DNA of 64,000 nt from Pararhodobacter sp. (GCF_034676545.1 NZ_JAUCBZ010000011.1:107300-171299); one strand, 5' to 3'. Positions 41,973 to 51,571 are shown, counted from the stretch's first letter. Notes: generated from the letters alone by a model not told the origin. Numbers and translations: made by a program.

Positions 41973-42248
41973 ATGTCCTGTGCGTGCAACATCCCCCTGG
42001 CGCTGCTGTTCACCGTCCTTGTGGTGAGTGGTCCGGCCCATGCCTGCATCCCGCCGGAACGGCCGTTCCTGCCCGCGTCCCGAGAAGACATGCGCGCCTA
42101 TGCGGACCTGATCCGGGGGGATTTCGAGGCCTACATCGCCGATGTGCAGGAGTATTTCCGCTGCATCGACGAGGAGCGCGCGCGGGCCTTTATTGAGGCC
42201 AGGGAAGTGAGCGAGGAATACGGGCGGTTCATCGAGGCTGTCGAGTAG
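41973..42248 (+). CDS. Small secreted protein divergent from T4SS, second copy
   Basis: A 91-aa protein with a signal peptide (MSCACNIPLALLFTVLVVSGPAHA) and a mature domain with cysteines in ACIPPE and FRCIDEERAR. It resembles the mature part of the protein at 4212-4520 (DFEAYIADVQEYFRCIDEERAR against EFEAYFSSVTEHIACLDEER). Unknown function; conserved divergent linkage to two T4SS loci suggests a periplasmic role in conjugation or entry control. Confidence 0.72.
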   Translation: MSCACNIPLALLFTVLVVSGPAHACIPPERPFLPASREDMRAYADLIRGDFEAYIADVQEYFRCIDEERARAFIEAREVSEEYGRFIEAVE

Positions 42249-42428
42249 CTCCCTTCCTGCTGGCACTGGACGCCCCTGATCCTGTGCCGATGTTACATTG
42301 ATGATTTTGTTGGAGCATGTTCGGCCTGGATCCCGTCCAAGGCTCCCACGCATCGGTTGCCTGTGCGGCCGCGATGCGGTTCAATCAGGGTTCGTCTCCG
42401 GCCAATTTACCGAAAGGATTTACGCCCC

Positions 42429-43430
42429 GTGTCACTGCGTTTCTGGCAACGTATTCGTCTTGCGCCCGGGGTAACGCTGAACCTTTCGAAATCGACGGCC
42501 TCTCTGTCGTTCGGACCGCGCGGTGCCAAATACACTGTCAGCCCCCGGGGAAACCGGGCCACACTCGGGCTGCCGGGCTCGGGCCTCTTCTACACCATTC
42601 AGGACCGCAAGGGCGCGCGTGCAGCCACCCCAACACGGGACAAGCTGTCCCTCGGATTCTTCCGAAGGCTCGTGACCCCACCCGAGGAAAAGGCCTTCAT
42701 AGACGGGCTGCGTGCGCTGAACGACGGTGATGAGAATGCAGCACTCTCACAGCTGGAAGCCGCAAGCGAACTGCCCGACGCCGCCTGGATGGCTGGCATG
42801 ATCCGCTTGAAGCGGGAGGCATTTGCGCAGGCGCGCGTGCATCTGGAAGGCGCGCTTGCGGCGGGTGACGGGCTCGGCGCGCTGTTCACGAAATATGATC
42901 TCTCGCCCCAAAGCAATCTGCCGATCGCCAAGGGCATTTATGCGCATATCTCCCCCACCGAACGCGGCACACGGCTTGCGCTGGTGGAACTGTGCGAGGC
43001 GAGCGGGGACGCCGAAGGCGCGGCGCAGCATCTCGAGAGGCTGCTGGTCATCGCGCCGGAGGATCCCGTGGTGCTCTTGTCCTTCGTCCAGATCGGGCTC
43101 GACACACCTCAAGATCACGACCTGCTGGACAGGGTGATCGCCTTGACCGCCGCAACCCAGAACGAGACGCCCATCGACACGGGCATTCTGCTCTACCGGG
43201 CTCGAGCGCTCGCCGCCCGTGGCCTGCCCGACGCAGCCATCGAGGTGCTGACCCGCGCTGGCCGCCGCCGCAAGGACCGCCCCGATCGTCTCCTCCACCA
43301 GATCCGTCATGACCGCGCGGAGCTCTACGAACGCGTGGGTCGCAAGGCCCAGGCACGACGTGAGTTCGAGAAGCTCTACGTGGAGGCACCGGAGTTTGAA
43401 GGGTTGGCTGAGCGACTGGGGTTGAGGTGA
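42429..43430 (+). CDS. DUF4236-like N-terminal domain with TPR-like repeats
   Basis: A 333-aa protein; the GTG at 42429 is chosen because it opens the DUF4236-like domain (SLRFWQRIRLAPGVTLNLSK ... SFGPRGAKYTVSPRGNRATLGLPGSGLFYT). Residues about 100-330 form helical repeats resembling TPRs (EEKAFIDGLRALNDGDENAAL, ALVELCEASGDAEGAAQHLERLL, AELYERVGRKAQARREFEKLY). Probably cytoplasmic, mediating protein contacts. Function unknown; it is the first cargo gene outside the transfer region. Confidence 0.75.
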   Translation: MSLRFWQRIRLAPGVTLNLSKSTASLSFGPRGAKYTVSPRGNRATLGLPGSGLFYTIQDRKGARAATPTRDKLSLGFFRRLVTPPEEKAFIDGLRALNDGDENAALSQLEAASELPDAAWMAGMIRLKREAFAQARVHLEGALAAGDGLGALFTKYDLSPQSNLPIAKGIYAHISPTERGTRLALVELCEASGDAEGAAQHLERLLVIAPEDPVVLLSFVQIGLDTPQDHDLLDRVIALTAATQNETPIDTGILLYRARALAARGLPDAAIEVLTRAGRRRKDRPDRLLHQIRHDRAELYERVGRKAQARREFEKLYVEAPEFEGLAERLGLR

Positions 43431-44024
43431 TGAGTTCGTCGCGATGGGCGGATTCCAGCCATCCGCTGCGGGTGCAAAGCGACCGAGCGATTTCAGCGGG
43501 AGCTGACATTGGGACGAGGTTGAACCGTTTCTTCTCGGCACTGCCGCAAGGCGGCTTGGGGCCCAACCTGTGGATTGGATTTTCGTGCTGCACGCGCGCA
43601 CAACGCGAAAAATGCCGCGATAGTGAGAAAACTGGCTCCGTCGCTCAAAGAAAAGCCGCTTATTCGTGGGTGGCGCAATATGGGTCACGTGTTAAACCTA
43701 CAAGTCGCGGGACAGAACCGCCGTTTACGACGGAGGCTAATGTCGGCCCTTGGGGTGACCGCCCGCATATCAGGGCAAGTCAACATGGGCGCCTTGTGCG
43801 TGACTGGGTGACAACGATTGTCCTGGAACCCAGTGGATACGGGACACACTCGATGCGCCGAACCTAAGCTGCGGAGATTTGCCGACGAACGGGCAGCTAT
43901 TGAAACTATGCCTGCGTTCTATTGGAAAAGACTGAGGCCTTTCCCTAGTCTAGTGGAGACCGCCCGGCACACCGGAAGTGGCCACTCTCGACATCCCCGG
44001 AACCACATTCTTGAAGTAGGCTTG
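43431..44024. other. Intergenic region, no gene recognised
   Basis: About 590 bases. Short open frames on both strands lack start signals and family resemblance. The region precedes a frameshifted gene and may itself be a decayed remnant. Confidence 0.5.
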
Positions 44025-44718
44025 ATGAGACCTTTCCGCGAAATTCTGTCGATGGCTGTGAAGAGACACGGCAGTCTTGAGGCCGTTGAGGCGCGCATTG
44101 AACACCCGGCACCCATCACAGACCTGCTTGCACGCAGTGACGATCGATGGCTCGCAGATATGACACGACACGTCTTCAACGCGGGCTTCAGCCGTAAGGT
44201 GATCCGCGACAAATGGCCGGGATTCGAAGCAGCTTTTCAAAGGGTTTGACCCAAGCGTTTGCGCAATAATGGATGACGACTGGTTCGATATGCTGCTCAA
44301 AGATCCGCGCATCGTGCGCAACGGGGCGCGGATCCGATCCGTTCAGCGCAACGCGATGTTCATTCTGGACGAGACAGAAAGACATGCCAGCTTTGGCGCT
44401 TTCATCGCCGCGTGGCAGCACAAGGATTTCGCCGACGTTCTTGATTATCTGCGCAAGCATGGTGATCGACTGGGCGACAAGACCGCCCAGTATTTCCTGC
44501 GCGAAGCCGGTGTAGATTCCTATGTTTTGTCGTTTGATGTCTTGAAACGCCTGTCACTCGAAGGGGTTGCTGACACTCTGCCAGCGTCGTCGAAACAGCG
44601 GCGCGCCATACAGAACGCCTTTGACGGATGGAAAGAAGAGTCGGGCAAGTCGCTGACATACATCAGCCGCGTGCTCGCCATGAGTGTCGAAAGCGACCGC
44701 CAGCCAAGATTTACATAA
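44025..44718 (+). pseudogene. tag: Frameshifted DNA-3-methyladenine glycosylase I
   Basis: Base-excision repair enzyme of the Tag/COG2818 type, in two frames. The first (MRPFREILSMAVKRHGSLEA ... DKWPGFEAAFQ) runs from 44025 to a stop at 44249. The second continues without loss of homology (GFDPSVCAIMDDDWFDMLLKD, RIVRNGARI) to 44718. The break is at 44239-44247: CAAAGGGTTTGAC where CAAGGGTTTGAC would keep the frame, i.e. one extra A. Both halves otherwise look well conserved, so the change is recent or a sequencing error. Confidence 0.8.
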
Positions 44719-44857
44719 ACATTCCCAGAAAGGATCAATGAATGGAACAACGCCAACCTCTCCCGCCCTTTACGCGTGAGACAGCAATTCAGAAGGTCCG
44801 CCTTGCCGAAGATGGCTGGAACGGTCGCAATCCAGAGGCAGTATCCAAAGCCTATAC

Positions 44858-44862
44858 AGTAA
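44858..44862. repeat. AGTAA direct repeat, left of IS1380-type remnant
   Basis: Matches AGTAA at 46019-46023. Collapsing the two copies restores the interrupted gene frame, so these are the target-site duplication. Confidence 0.75.
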
Positions 44863-46018
44863 CCCACATTTCCCAAGTAAGGCGCTGATTTCGCTGTCCT
44901 GACCATTATATTTCCTATATAAAACATGGTGTTGAAGGCTGCGAGGGGCGCGTTTCATGGATCACCCAGAGGGTGCGGGCTTGCAACGGGCAGATCGGGT
45001 GGATTTCGACCCTCGCGTGCGGCTGGAATTTCGCGGCACGCAGCTCAGTTCCGACGGCGGCCTTCTGGTGATGCGCGAGCTTGATGACGCGCTCGGGTTG
45101 TCCGATTTGGCGTCAGCGGCGCTGCGCGATACTCGCTCTGGCAAGAACACGGTCCATCGGCTCGACGGCCTGTTCCGGCAATCAGTCTTTGGGCGGCTGG
45201 CCGGATACGAGGATGTCAACGACGCCAACCGTCTCGCCTGCGATCCGGTCATGCGCCAAGTTGTCGGCGGCAGAGCGGTCGATGCACAAGCGGCCTCGGC
45301 ATCGCAGATGGGACGGTTCGAGACCGAGACGCTGGCTCTGGCCGGGAACCGTGCCGCGCTGGCCGACCTGAACGGGCAATGGATCGACCGGTTCCATGAC
45401 CGTAACGGGCTGAAGTACATCGTTCTGGACATGGACAGCTCGGTCAGCCCGACCCATGGCGACCAGGAAGGGTCCGCCTGGAATGGCCATTTCGACTGTA
45501 GCTGCTATCACCCCAACTTTCTGTTCAACCAGTTCGGGATGCTGGAACGCTGCGCCCTGCGCCATGGCAACGTCCACAGCGCCGATGGCTGGCGTGATGT
45601 TCTCGACCCCGTCATTGCGCGCTACGCGGAGCGCGACCTTGGTGGCAGGTTCTTCCGGGCCGATGCTGCCTACGCGATCCCGGCGATCTATGAGCGATTG
45701 GAAGAAGCGCGGTTCTTCTACGCCATCCGGCTGCCCGCAAACGCGGTCCTCAAGGACAAGATCGCGCATCGGCTAACGCGCCCTGTCGGGCGGCCGTCAC
45801 TGACCAAGGTCAAGCGGTTCTTCGAGGAATTCGAGTATCAGGCGGCGTCCTGGGACAAGGAACGCCGGGTGATCGCCAAGATCGAATGGCATCCGGGCGA
45901 ACTGTTCCCGCGTGTCGGCTTCATCGTCACCAACCTGCCGATGGAGCCGGACTGGGTGGTGCGGTTCTACAACCAGCGCGGCACCGCCGAGCAGCACATC
46001 AAAGAGGGCAAATACGCC
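44863..46018 (+). mobile_element. IS1380-family insertion sequence, 3' end missing
   Basis: 1156 bp between AGTAA duplications. It starts CCCACATTTCCC, consistent with an IS1380-type end, but the right boundary falls inside the transposase gene right after the IKEGKYA codons. No complementary terminal repeat (expected to read ...GGGAAATGTGGG) is present. Either the right part was deleted up to the duplication or the element inserted in truncated form. Not expected to be mobile. Confidence 0.82.
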
Positions 46019-46069
46019 AGTAAACACCAAATGGCGCAACCGCGCGACATTTGTGAATGGTCGCGATGA
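44957..46069 (+). pseudogene. IS1380-family transposase, C-terminally truncated
   Basis: DDE transposase of IS1380 type: N-terminus LEFRGTQLSSDGGLLVMREL, catalytic D in YIVLDMDSSVSPTHGDQEG, second D in RFFRADAAYA, and E in [17 protein letters not shown] element sequence covers about 354 codons; the last 16 or so codons to the stop at 46069 are read out of frame from the interrupted DUF1348 gene. Family members are normally 420-460 residues, so the C-terminal domain is lost. Confidence 0.88.
46019..46023. repeat. AGTAA direct repeat, right of IS1380-type remnant
   Basis: Second copy of the 5-bp duplication, immediately before ACACCAAATGGCGC of the interrupted gene. Confidence 0.75.
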
Positions 46070-46372
46070 GGTGGTAGCTTTCCTAGCGGACAAATGGGCC
46101 AAGGAATTGGACTACCGACTGGTCAAGGAACTCTGGGCCTTCACGGATAACCGCATCGCGGTTCGATACGCGTATGAATACCACCATGCTGATGGAAACT
46201 GGTTCCGCGCCTATGGCAACGAGAATTGGGAGTTTGACGAGAATGGCCTGATGACGAACCGGCACGCCAGCATCAATGATCTGCCGATCAAGGAAAGCGA
46301 GCGTCTGTTCCACTGGCCTTTGGGACGCCGTCCTGATGACACGTCAAGTCTTTCTGAATTGGGACTGTGAGG

Positions 46373-47281
46373 ATGAGCGGGGGCCCTTTTCACGATGGTG
46401 AACGCCTTGTCCAGAAAGCCACGGGGGAGGACGTGCTGGCCCTTCGGAACGGGCGTTTCATCAGCACGACACTGTCTGCAAACAGCGAACGGATGCTGGG
46501 TATCGCGACAACCCTGAATATCGCCGTAAGTGATGCTGAGGGGCGTGTCTGGTCTTTTCTGGCCAACGGTCCAGAAGGGCTTGTTGCCCGAGCTGATGAC
46601 AAGACGGTTTACCTGAATCGGACCGAAATGACCGTTCCGTCCGCGCTATGGACGATGGTCAGTGCCGGAGCGCCGATAGGCCTTGTTGCAATGGACCTGA
46701 CCAGCGCGCGGCGGTTTCGCATCAATGGTTCGGTTAATGAGGTTACGCCTGAGCGGGTGACAATCGATGTTGCGCAGACCTGTCCGAATTGTCCGAAATA
46801 CATCCAGCAAAGACTGCCTGTGGCAGACAATCGCTATCAAGGTGTTTCGCCCGCTTCGGGATCTGATCTGCCGGATAACCTTGCGGACCTGATCCGACAG
46901 GCCGACACGTTTTTCGTGGCCAGCAAAAACCCGGACGGAGATCATGATGCAAGCCATCGTGGTGGGTATCCGGGATTTGTAAACGTGAAGGGAAATCAGC
47001 TTATCGTTCCCGACTACTTCGGTAATTCGATGTTCATGACATTGGGCAATCTGGCGCTCGAGCCTCGAGCGGGCATTACCTTCGTCGATTTCGACACTGG
47101 CGCTCAGCTGAACCTGACAGGTCACGCCACGCTCAACTTGGAAGGGCGCATGGCTCATGACGGTGCCGATGGCCGGTATTGGACCTTCGACATAGAGGCT
47201 TGGCAATTGACGCCGCATCGCCCTGAACCGGCTTGGAAACTGGGTGCATATTCTAGATTCAATCCACCTTTGGAAACATGA
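46373..47281 (+). CDS. Pyridoxamine 5'-phosphate oxidase-like flavin protein
   Basis: A 302-aa protein of the FMN-binding split-barrel (PNPOx-like) superfamily. Key stretches: RMLGIATTLNIAVSDAEGRVW, NCPKYIQQR, ADTFFVASKNPDGDHDASHRGGYPGFVNV and FMTLGNLALEPRAGITFVDFDTG, the last being the flavin-site strand region. CPNCPKYIQ matches the family branch once grouped with ferredoxin-fused PNPOx proteins. ATG 46373 follows the NTF2-like pseudogene by two bases; its stop overlaps the next gene (ATGA). Probably a flavin-dependent redox or electrophile-detoxifying enzyme. Confidence 0.8.
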   Translation: MSGGPFHDGERLVQKATGEDVLALRNGRFISTTLSANSERMLGIATTLNIAVSDAEGRVWSFLANGPEGLVARADDKTVYLNRTEMTVPSALWTMVSAGAPIGLVAMDLTSARRFRINGSVNEVTPERVTIDVAQTCPNCPKYIQQRLPVADNRYQGVSPASGSDLPDNLADLIRQADTFFVASKNPDGDHDASHRGGYPGFVNVKGNQLIVPDYFGNSMFMTLGNLALEPRAGITFVDFDTGAQLNLTGHATLNLEGRMAHDGADGRYWTFDIEAWQLTPHRPEPAWKLGAYSRFNPPLET

Positions 47282-48195
47282 CAAGGCTTGCCATTCCGCC
47301 CGATATCCGTTTCGGCGTTGGCGGTTTTCCTTTGGCATTCACTGAACGTCCGGAAGCCAAGGATCGGGGTGCCGTTTTCGCGTGGCTGCGCTCAGTCGGG
47401 CTCGACGCAATCGAATTGCAAATGACGTATGGGCCACGAATGACGGCTGAACAGGGGCGTCGCTACCGCGCGCTGGCAATAGCAGACGACATCAAGTTAT
47501 CGATCCACGGGTCTTACTACATCGTTCTTGCCAGCCCCGATCCGGCCAAGGTCCTGCGCTCTGTCGACACGCTTCTACGGACCTATGAGCAAGCCGACAT
47601 TCTGGGCGCGCGCGAAATCGTGCTGCATCCCGGGTCGCTCTACGGCGCGCCCGAAGCCGATGTGTCTCGCCGGTTTGCCGAAAACCTTGAGCGATTCATG
47701 GCGCAATTGGGCAAGACTGACATCAGCCTTATGATCGAAACCGCTGGCAAGGTCGGGCAGATGGGGTCTGTCGATATGATTCTTGATGTGGCCTCGACGG
47801 TCAAAGGGGTCGGGCCTTGCATTGATTTCGGGCATGTTCATGCGCGCTCGCTCGGCGAGCTTGAGACGCCCGACGCGATGGCGCAAGTGTTTGCAAGGAT
47901 TGACGAGTTCCAGCGGTCCAACCCAGATACGCCGACACATTTTCACTACACACCGATCCATTTTGGCCCAAGAGGCGAGATCCAGCACCGGGCGCTCAGT
48001 GACATCGACGGCGTTTCGAACAAACCGTTCCATCCGCGCCCGGAACCTGTCGCGGCCGGGCTTGCAGGCCTGCCCGGTCGTTTCACGATCATATCCGAAA
48101 CCCACAACTCACAAGAGATGGGCGCTATCAGGTTGAAAAACTTGATCAATTCAGGCACTTGTGGGCATAAGGAAGTCGGCTACCTTGTGGAGTGA
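47278..48195 (+). CDS. Endonuclease IV-like TIM-barrel protein
   Basis: A 305-aa AP-endonuclease-2 superfamily protein. Metal-site motifs appear in Nfo order: LSIHGSYYIVL (His), REIVLHPGSLYG (His), LMIETAGKVGQMGS (Glu), CIDFGHVHARSLGEL (Asp, His), THFHYTPIHFGPRGEIQHR (His), and IISETHN (Glu). This fits an apurinic-site endonuclease acting in base-excision repair, near the tag pseudogene and the uracil-glycosylase fragment. A sugar isomerase of the same fold is less likely given the Nfo-like GSLYG and RGE elements. Confidence 0.78.
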   Translation: MTRLAIPPDIRFGVGGFPLAFTERPEAKDRGAVFAWLRSVGLDAIELQMTYGPRMTAEQGRRYRALAIADDIKLSIHGSYYIVLASPDPAKVLRSVDTLLRTYEQADILGAREIVLHPGSLYGAPEADVSRRFAENLERFMAQLGKTDISLMIETAGKVGQMGSVDMILDVASTVKGVGPCIDFGHVHARSLGELETPDAMAQVFARIDEFQRSNPDTPTHFHYTPIHFGPRGEIQHRALSDIDGVSNKPFHPRPEPVAAGLAGLPGRFTIISETHNSQEMGAIRLKNLINSGTCGHKEVGYLVE

Positions 48196-48204
48196 CGCAG
48201 GCAA

Positions 48205-49077
48205 ATGGATCTTAATCAGGTCAGGTACTTCCTGAATCTCGCCGAATCCCTGAATTTCACGGAAGCGGCCCGGGTGAGTGGGATATCTCAGCCCAGTCTC
48301 ACCAAGGCGATTCAACGTCTGGAAGATGAGTTTGGCGGTCCGGTGCTGTATCGCGACGGCAAGGACACGCGCCTGACGGCCTTGGGCCGTGATCTGATCG
48401 TAGAGTTCATGCGCATTCAATCAGCGCTCGAAAACATCACCGAGCTTGCGGAAAACTCGGTCGCAGGGCGCAGCCGGAAGATCAATATTGGCGTCGCAAG
48501 CACCATTGCGCCGCGGGTCTTTGCCAAATTCTGGGCGCTCGTTCTGAAGGAATTGCCCGAGGTCGAGCTTCTTCTTCATCCTCTGAACCCCGGCGAGGCG
48601 GAGGCGGAGGTATTGTCGGGCAAGTATGACATGTGTCTGCTGACCAATCCGCCGGAACCGAATTTCAAACTGACGATCCAACCGCTGTTCCAAGAGCGGT
48701 TGCGCTTGGCCTTGGCAAGTCATCACCCGCTCGCCGGGACAGATGAAATCACGCCAGAGCAGATGATGGAGCAGCCCTATATCGACAGGATGCACTGCGA
48801 ATTTCGCACGCAACTGATCAAGCATTTCATGGATCGGAACATTGTCATGCGTCCGCGTTTTCAGTCAGAGCGGGAAGACTGGGTGCAGCAGATGGTGGCG
48901 CAAGGTGCGGGTGTGTGTTCCTTGCCGGAACATTCAGCGATTGTTGATGGAATCGTCCTGCGCGCGGTAAAGGGCCTGACCCTGTCACGCAACATCAGCA
49001 TGGTCGCCGTTTCTGGTTCTGCCAACCCGCGCGAAGTCCGTGTCATCCTTGGATTATCCAAAGATTTCAATTGGTAA
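48205..49077 (+). CDS. LysR-family transcriptional regulator
   Basis: A 290-aa LysR regulator. The N-terminal HTH (VRYFLNLAESLNFTEAARVSGISQPSLTKAIQRLE) is typical, followed by the linker helix and a substrate-binding domain (INIGVASTIAPRV..., MCLLTNPPEP, GVCSLPEHSAI). It is embedded in the redox block, with an Nfo-like gene 9 bases upstream and msrB 101 bases downstream; unusually for LysR, all point the same way. A cysteine in the effector domain (RMHCEF) could sense oxidants, but this is speculative. Confidence 0.9.
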   Translation: MDLNQVRYFLNLAESLNFTEAARVSGISQPSLTKAIQRLEDEFGGPVLYRDGKDTRLTALGRDLIVEFMRIQSALENITELAENSVAGRSRKINIGVASTIAPRVFAKFWALVLKELPEVELLLHPLNPGEAEAEVLSGKYDMCLLTNPPEPNFKLTIQPLFQERLRLALASHHPLAGTDEITPEQMMEQPYIDRMHCEFRTQLIKHFMDRNIVMRPRFQSEREDWVQQMVAQGAGVCSLPEHSAIVDGIVLRAVKGLTLSRNISMVAVSGSANPREVRVILGLSKDFNW

Positions 49078-49178
49078 TAGGCACACGCGCGCGGCTATAA
49101 AAACTATTCCCGCCAGGAATTTCACAAACGGATCGAAAGTCTCCATCTTCCTCTCAACGGAAGAAGAAGGAGATACAA

Positions 49179-49619
49179 ATGACCTACGAAAAATCACAGG
49201 ATGCGCTCTCCAAGCTGACACCCCAACAGTATCACGTTACGCAAGAGAGCGGGACCGAGCGCGCCTTTACGGGTGAGTATGACAAGCATTTCGAACCGGG
49301 TATCTACGTCGATATCGTTTCCGGCGAGCCGCTTTTCGCATCCTCAGCCAAGTTCAACTCCGGTTGCGGTTGGCCCGCATTCTCGAAACCCATCGATAAC
49401 GTGACCGAGCATCGTGATGCCTCGTATGGCATGGTCCGGGTCGAAGTCCGCTCGAAACACGGCGACAGCCATTTGGGGCATGTCTTCAATGATGGCCCGC
49501 GCGAAATGGGCGGCCTGCGCTACTGCATCAACTCGGCCAGCCTGCGCTTTGTGCCGAAAGACCAAATGGAAGCCGAGGGGTATGGCGCATACCTCGATCA
49601 AGTGGAGGAAAAAGTATGA
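49179..49619 (+). CDS. msrB: Methionine-R-sulfoxide reductase MsrB
   Basis: Reduces methionine-R-sulfoxide in proteins. The 146-aa protein has [22 protein letters not shown] and the catalytic Cys in [14 protein letters not shown]. The two CxxC zinc pairs of zinc-type MsrB are absent, so it is the zinc-free form. GGAGAT precedes the ATG. Its stop overlaps the msrA start (ATGA), so both stereoisomer activities are made together. Confidence 0.95.
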   Translation: MTYEKSQDALSKLTPQQYHVTQESGTERAFTGEYDKHFEPGIYVDIVSGEPLFASSAKFNSGCGWPAFSKPIDNVTEHRDASYGMVRVEVRSKHGDSHLGHVFNDGPREMGGLRYCINSASLRFVPKDQMEAEGYGAYLDQVEEKV

Positions 49620-50128
49620 CTGAACGTGCCGTATTGGCCGGAGGCTGCTTCTGGGGGATGCAAGACCTGATCCGCAAGCTGCCCGGCGTCGAAAGCACCC
49701 GGGTTGGCTACACCGGCGGTGACGTGAAATTTGCCACATACCGCAACCACGGAACCCATGCCGAAGGGATCGAGATCCTCTTTGACCCCTCGAAAACCAG
49801 CTATCGTGCGCTTCTGGAGTTCTTTTTCCAGATCCATGACCCGACAACGAAAGACCGCCAAGGTAACGACCGCGGAAGCAGTTATCGGTCCGCCATTTAC
49901 TATGTGAATGACGAACAAAAAGCGATTGCCGAAGACACGATCGCGGACGTGAACGCATCTGGGATCTGGCCAGGCAAGGTCGTGACCGAAGTAGAACCGG
50001 TGAGCGATTTCTGGGAAGCTGAGCCAGAGCATCAAGACTACCTGGAGCGTATCCCGAATGGCTATACTTGCCACTTCCCGCGGTCCAGTTGGGTTTTGCC
50101 CAAGCGTGCGGCGACGGCGGCTGAATAA
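49616..50128 (+). CDS. msrA: Methionine-S-sulfoxide reductase MsrA, first copy
   Basis: A 170-aa MsrA with the catalytic motif GGCFWG at residues 9-14, RVGYTGG, and the substrate-pocket region [12 protein letters not shown]. It complements the adjacent MsrB. A second, shorter MsrA with GGCHWC lies at 57097-57594, and msrPQ beyond 62.2 kb supplies a periplasmic system. Confidence 0.95.
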   Translation: MTERAVLAGGCFWGMQDLIRKLPGVESTRVGYTGGDVKFATYRNHGTHAEGIEILFDPSKTSYRALLEFFFQIHDPTTKDRQGNDRGSSYRSAIYYVNDEQKAIAEDTIADVNASGIWPGKVVTEVEPVSDFWEAEPEHQDYLERIPNGYTCHFPRSSWVLPKRAATAAE

Positions 50129-50131
50129 GCC

Positions 50132-51571
50132 ATGCGTGGGCCTCATCACCATCTGATTATTGGCGATGGGGCCAGCGCAGCGGCGCTTGCGGAAACATTG
50201 GTGCTTACGTCTGGTGACCAACTGACCATTCTTGGGGCCAACGCGGGTCAATTCGGCAAAGGGATGGCATATGCGGATCATCCGAGCGCCGCGCCTTGGC
50301 GATATGCCTATCTGTTGAATTCGCCGTCAGGTGCCTTTGGTGAGAGTTTCGTCGAATGGTTCGAGGCAAACTGGGGTGATATTCGCTCAAGGATTGCCGC
50401 CTACCAACCACGCTGGTTGGACTTCGCGGCGGATCATCTGGATGCAGGCGATTTCGGCGCTGTCTTTGCCCCACGCGCGGTCTTTGGCGACTATCTCGCC
50501 GAGATCGGGCAGGGCATTCTGGCCATGCACGCCGAAGCAGGCGTGCGGGTGCAGCAGCGGACGGCTTTGGCCACCGATCTGGCCAAGGATGAACACGGGT
50601 TTCGGATCACGCTTGCCACAGGCGAGGTGATCCGGGCGGACCGGGTGGACGTGGCCACCGGGGGACCATCGCCTCAACGATTTGGGGCGGATAGCGGCCC
50701 CACGGCGTTCACGACGCTTTATGGCAACGAGCAAACGATTGCCGAGGTCCTGCGTCCTGGACAGGAAGTGACCTGCCTAGGAGGCAACGCCGCGATGCTG
50801 GATGTCCTGCGGCTTATGCAGTCCGTCATGGACGAGCAGGACATCCGGCTTCGGGTGATCACCCGTGGGTCCAAGCCGGAGCAGCTGATCTGGGCGCGCC
50901 CGCGTAAAGAGCCGGTGACGCCCAAACTGACGGGCCCTTACCGCGATGCAGACGCGCTTCTGGCTGCGGTCGACGCCGAAATTGCCGCGTTCCGTGCCAA
51001 GGGGGCAAGCATGGCCGAACTCAGACCAGGCTATCTGGGTTGGGCAGCCGAAAGGGGGCTTGAAACCCTGCTGCCCTCCCTCTCGGAGCGCCGCAAGGTC
51101 ATGCCACAACTGGAGCGGCGGTTTAGGCGCGCAACGCACAACAGCCTTGCCGACTATGCACGGCTCCAAGCGGCAGGCCAGATCGTGGAGGAGCACGGCG
51201 AGATAACTTGGGTCTATGCCGAAACCGAGGGCAAGACCCGCATCCGTCTGAAACGGGCTGGCACAAGAACGAACGAAGAAATCACGACCTCAGTCGTGAT
51301 CAACACATCCGGTCCGGGAGACCAGCTTGCCATGGACCTGCTAACCAGCGGCCTGATCCGCAACGGCTGGTTGCGGATGAACGAAACGAAGACGGGCCTG
51401 ATCGTCGGGCCCGGACTTGAAACGGAGGTTGAGGGGCTTCGCTATCTCTCGCCCGCCGTCACCGAAATCGGCGCGGAGGTTCTGGCGTTTCCGCTCGAAG
51501 ACGTCAGTGCGCTGGCGGCGCGGGCGAAAGCAGCGAACCAAATCGCCATATATGAAAGGTTTCAGTCATGA
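50132..51571 (+). CDS. FAD/NAD(P)-binding oxidoreductase
   Basis: A 479-aa flavoprotein. The N-terminal FAD fingerprint is present in a modified form (HHLIIGDGASAAALAETLV), followed by GKGMAYADHP and LLNSPSGAFGESF, typical of the FAD-NAD(P)-binding family related to HpnW/hydroxyacyl types. A second nucleotide-binding fold lies near VTCLGGNAAMLDVLRLM, and VVINTSGPGDQLAMDLL near the C-terminus. The substrate is unknown. It is four bases after msrA and overlaps the redoxin gene, suggesting it could supply electrons to it. Confidence 0.78.
   Translation: MRGPHHHLIIGDGASAAALAETLVLTSGDQLTILGANAGQFGKGMAYADHPSAAPWRYAYLLNSPSGAFGESFVEWFEANWGDIRSRIAAYQPRWLDFAADHLDAGDFGAVFAPRAVFGDYLAEIGQGILAMHAEAGVRVQQRTALATDLAKDEHGFRITLATGEVIRADRVDVATGGPSPQRFGADSGPTAFTTLYGNEQTIAEVLRPGQEVTCLGGNAAMLDVLRLMQSVMDEQDIRLRVITRGSKPEQLIWARPRKEPVTPKLTGPYRDADALLAAVDAEIAAFRAKGASMAELRPGYLGWAAERGLETLLPSLSERRKVMPQLERRFRRATHNSLADYARLQAAGQIVEEHGEITWVYAETEGKTRIRLKRAGTRTNEEITTSVVINTSGPGDQLAMDLLTSGLIRNGWLRMNETKTGLIVGPGLETEVEGLRYLSPAVTEIGAEVLAFPLEDVSALAARAKAANQIAIYERFQS

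Larger units (their letters stand above)
44742..46370 (+). pseudogene. DUF1348/NTF2-like gene interrupted by IS1380-type element
   Basis: The 5' part (44742-44862, [20 protein letters not shown] ... SKAYTV) and 3' part (46024-46370, [20 protein letters not shown] ... [11 protein letters not shown]) join in frame if the element and one AGTAA copy are removed, giving about 155 residues of the SnoaL/NTF2-like DUF1348 family. The function of that family is not established. The insertion destroys the gene. The PNPOx-like gene starts three bases after its stop. Confidence 0.88.

Noticed and set aside
43575..43811. 78-aa open frame before the tag pseudogene
   Set aside because: No ribosome-binding site, no family resemblance and atypical composition; left as unassigned intergenic DNA.
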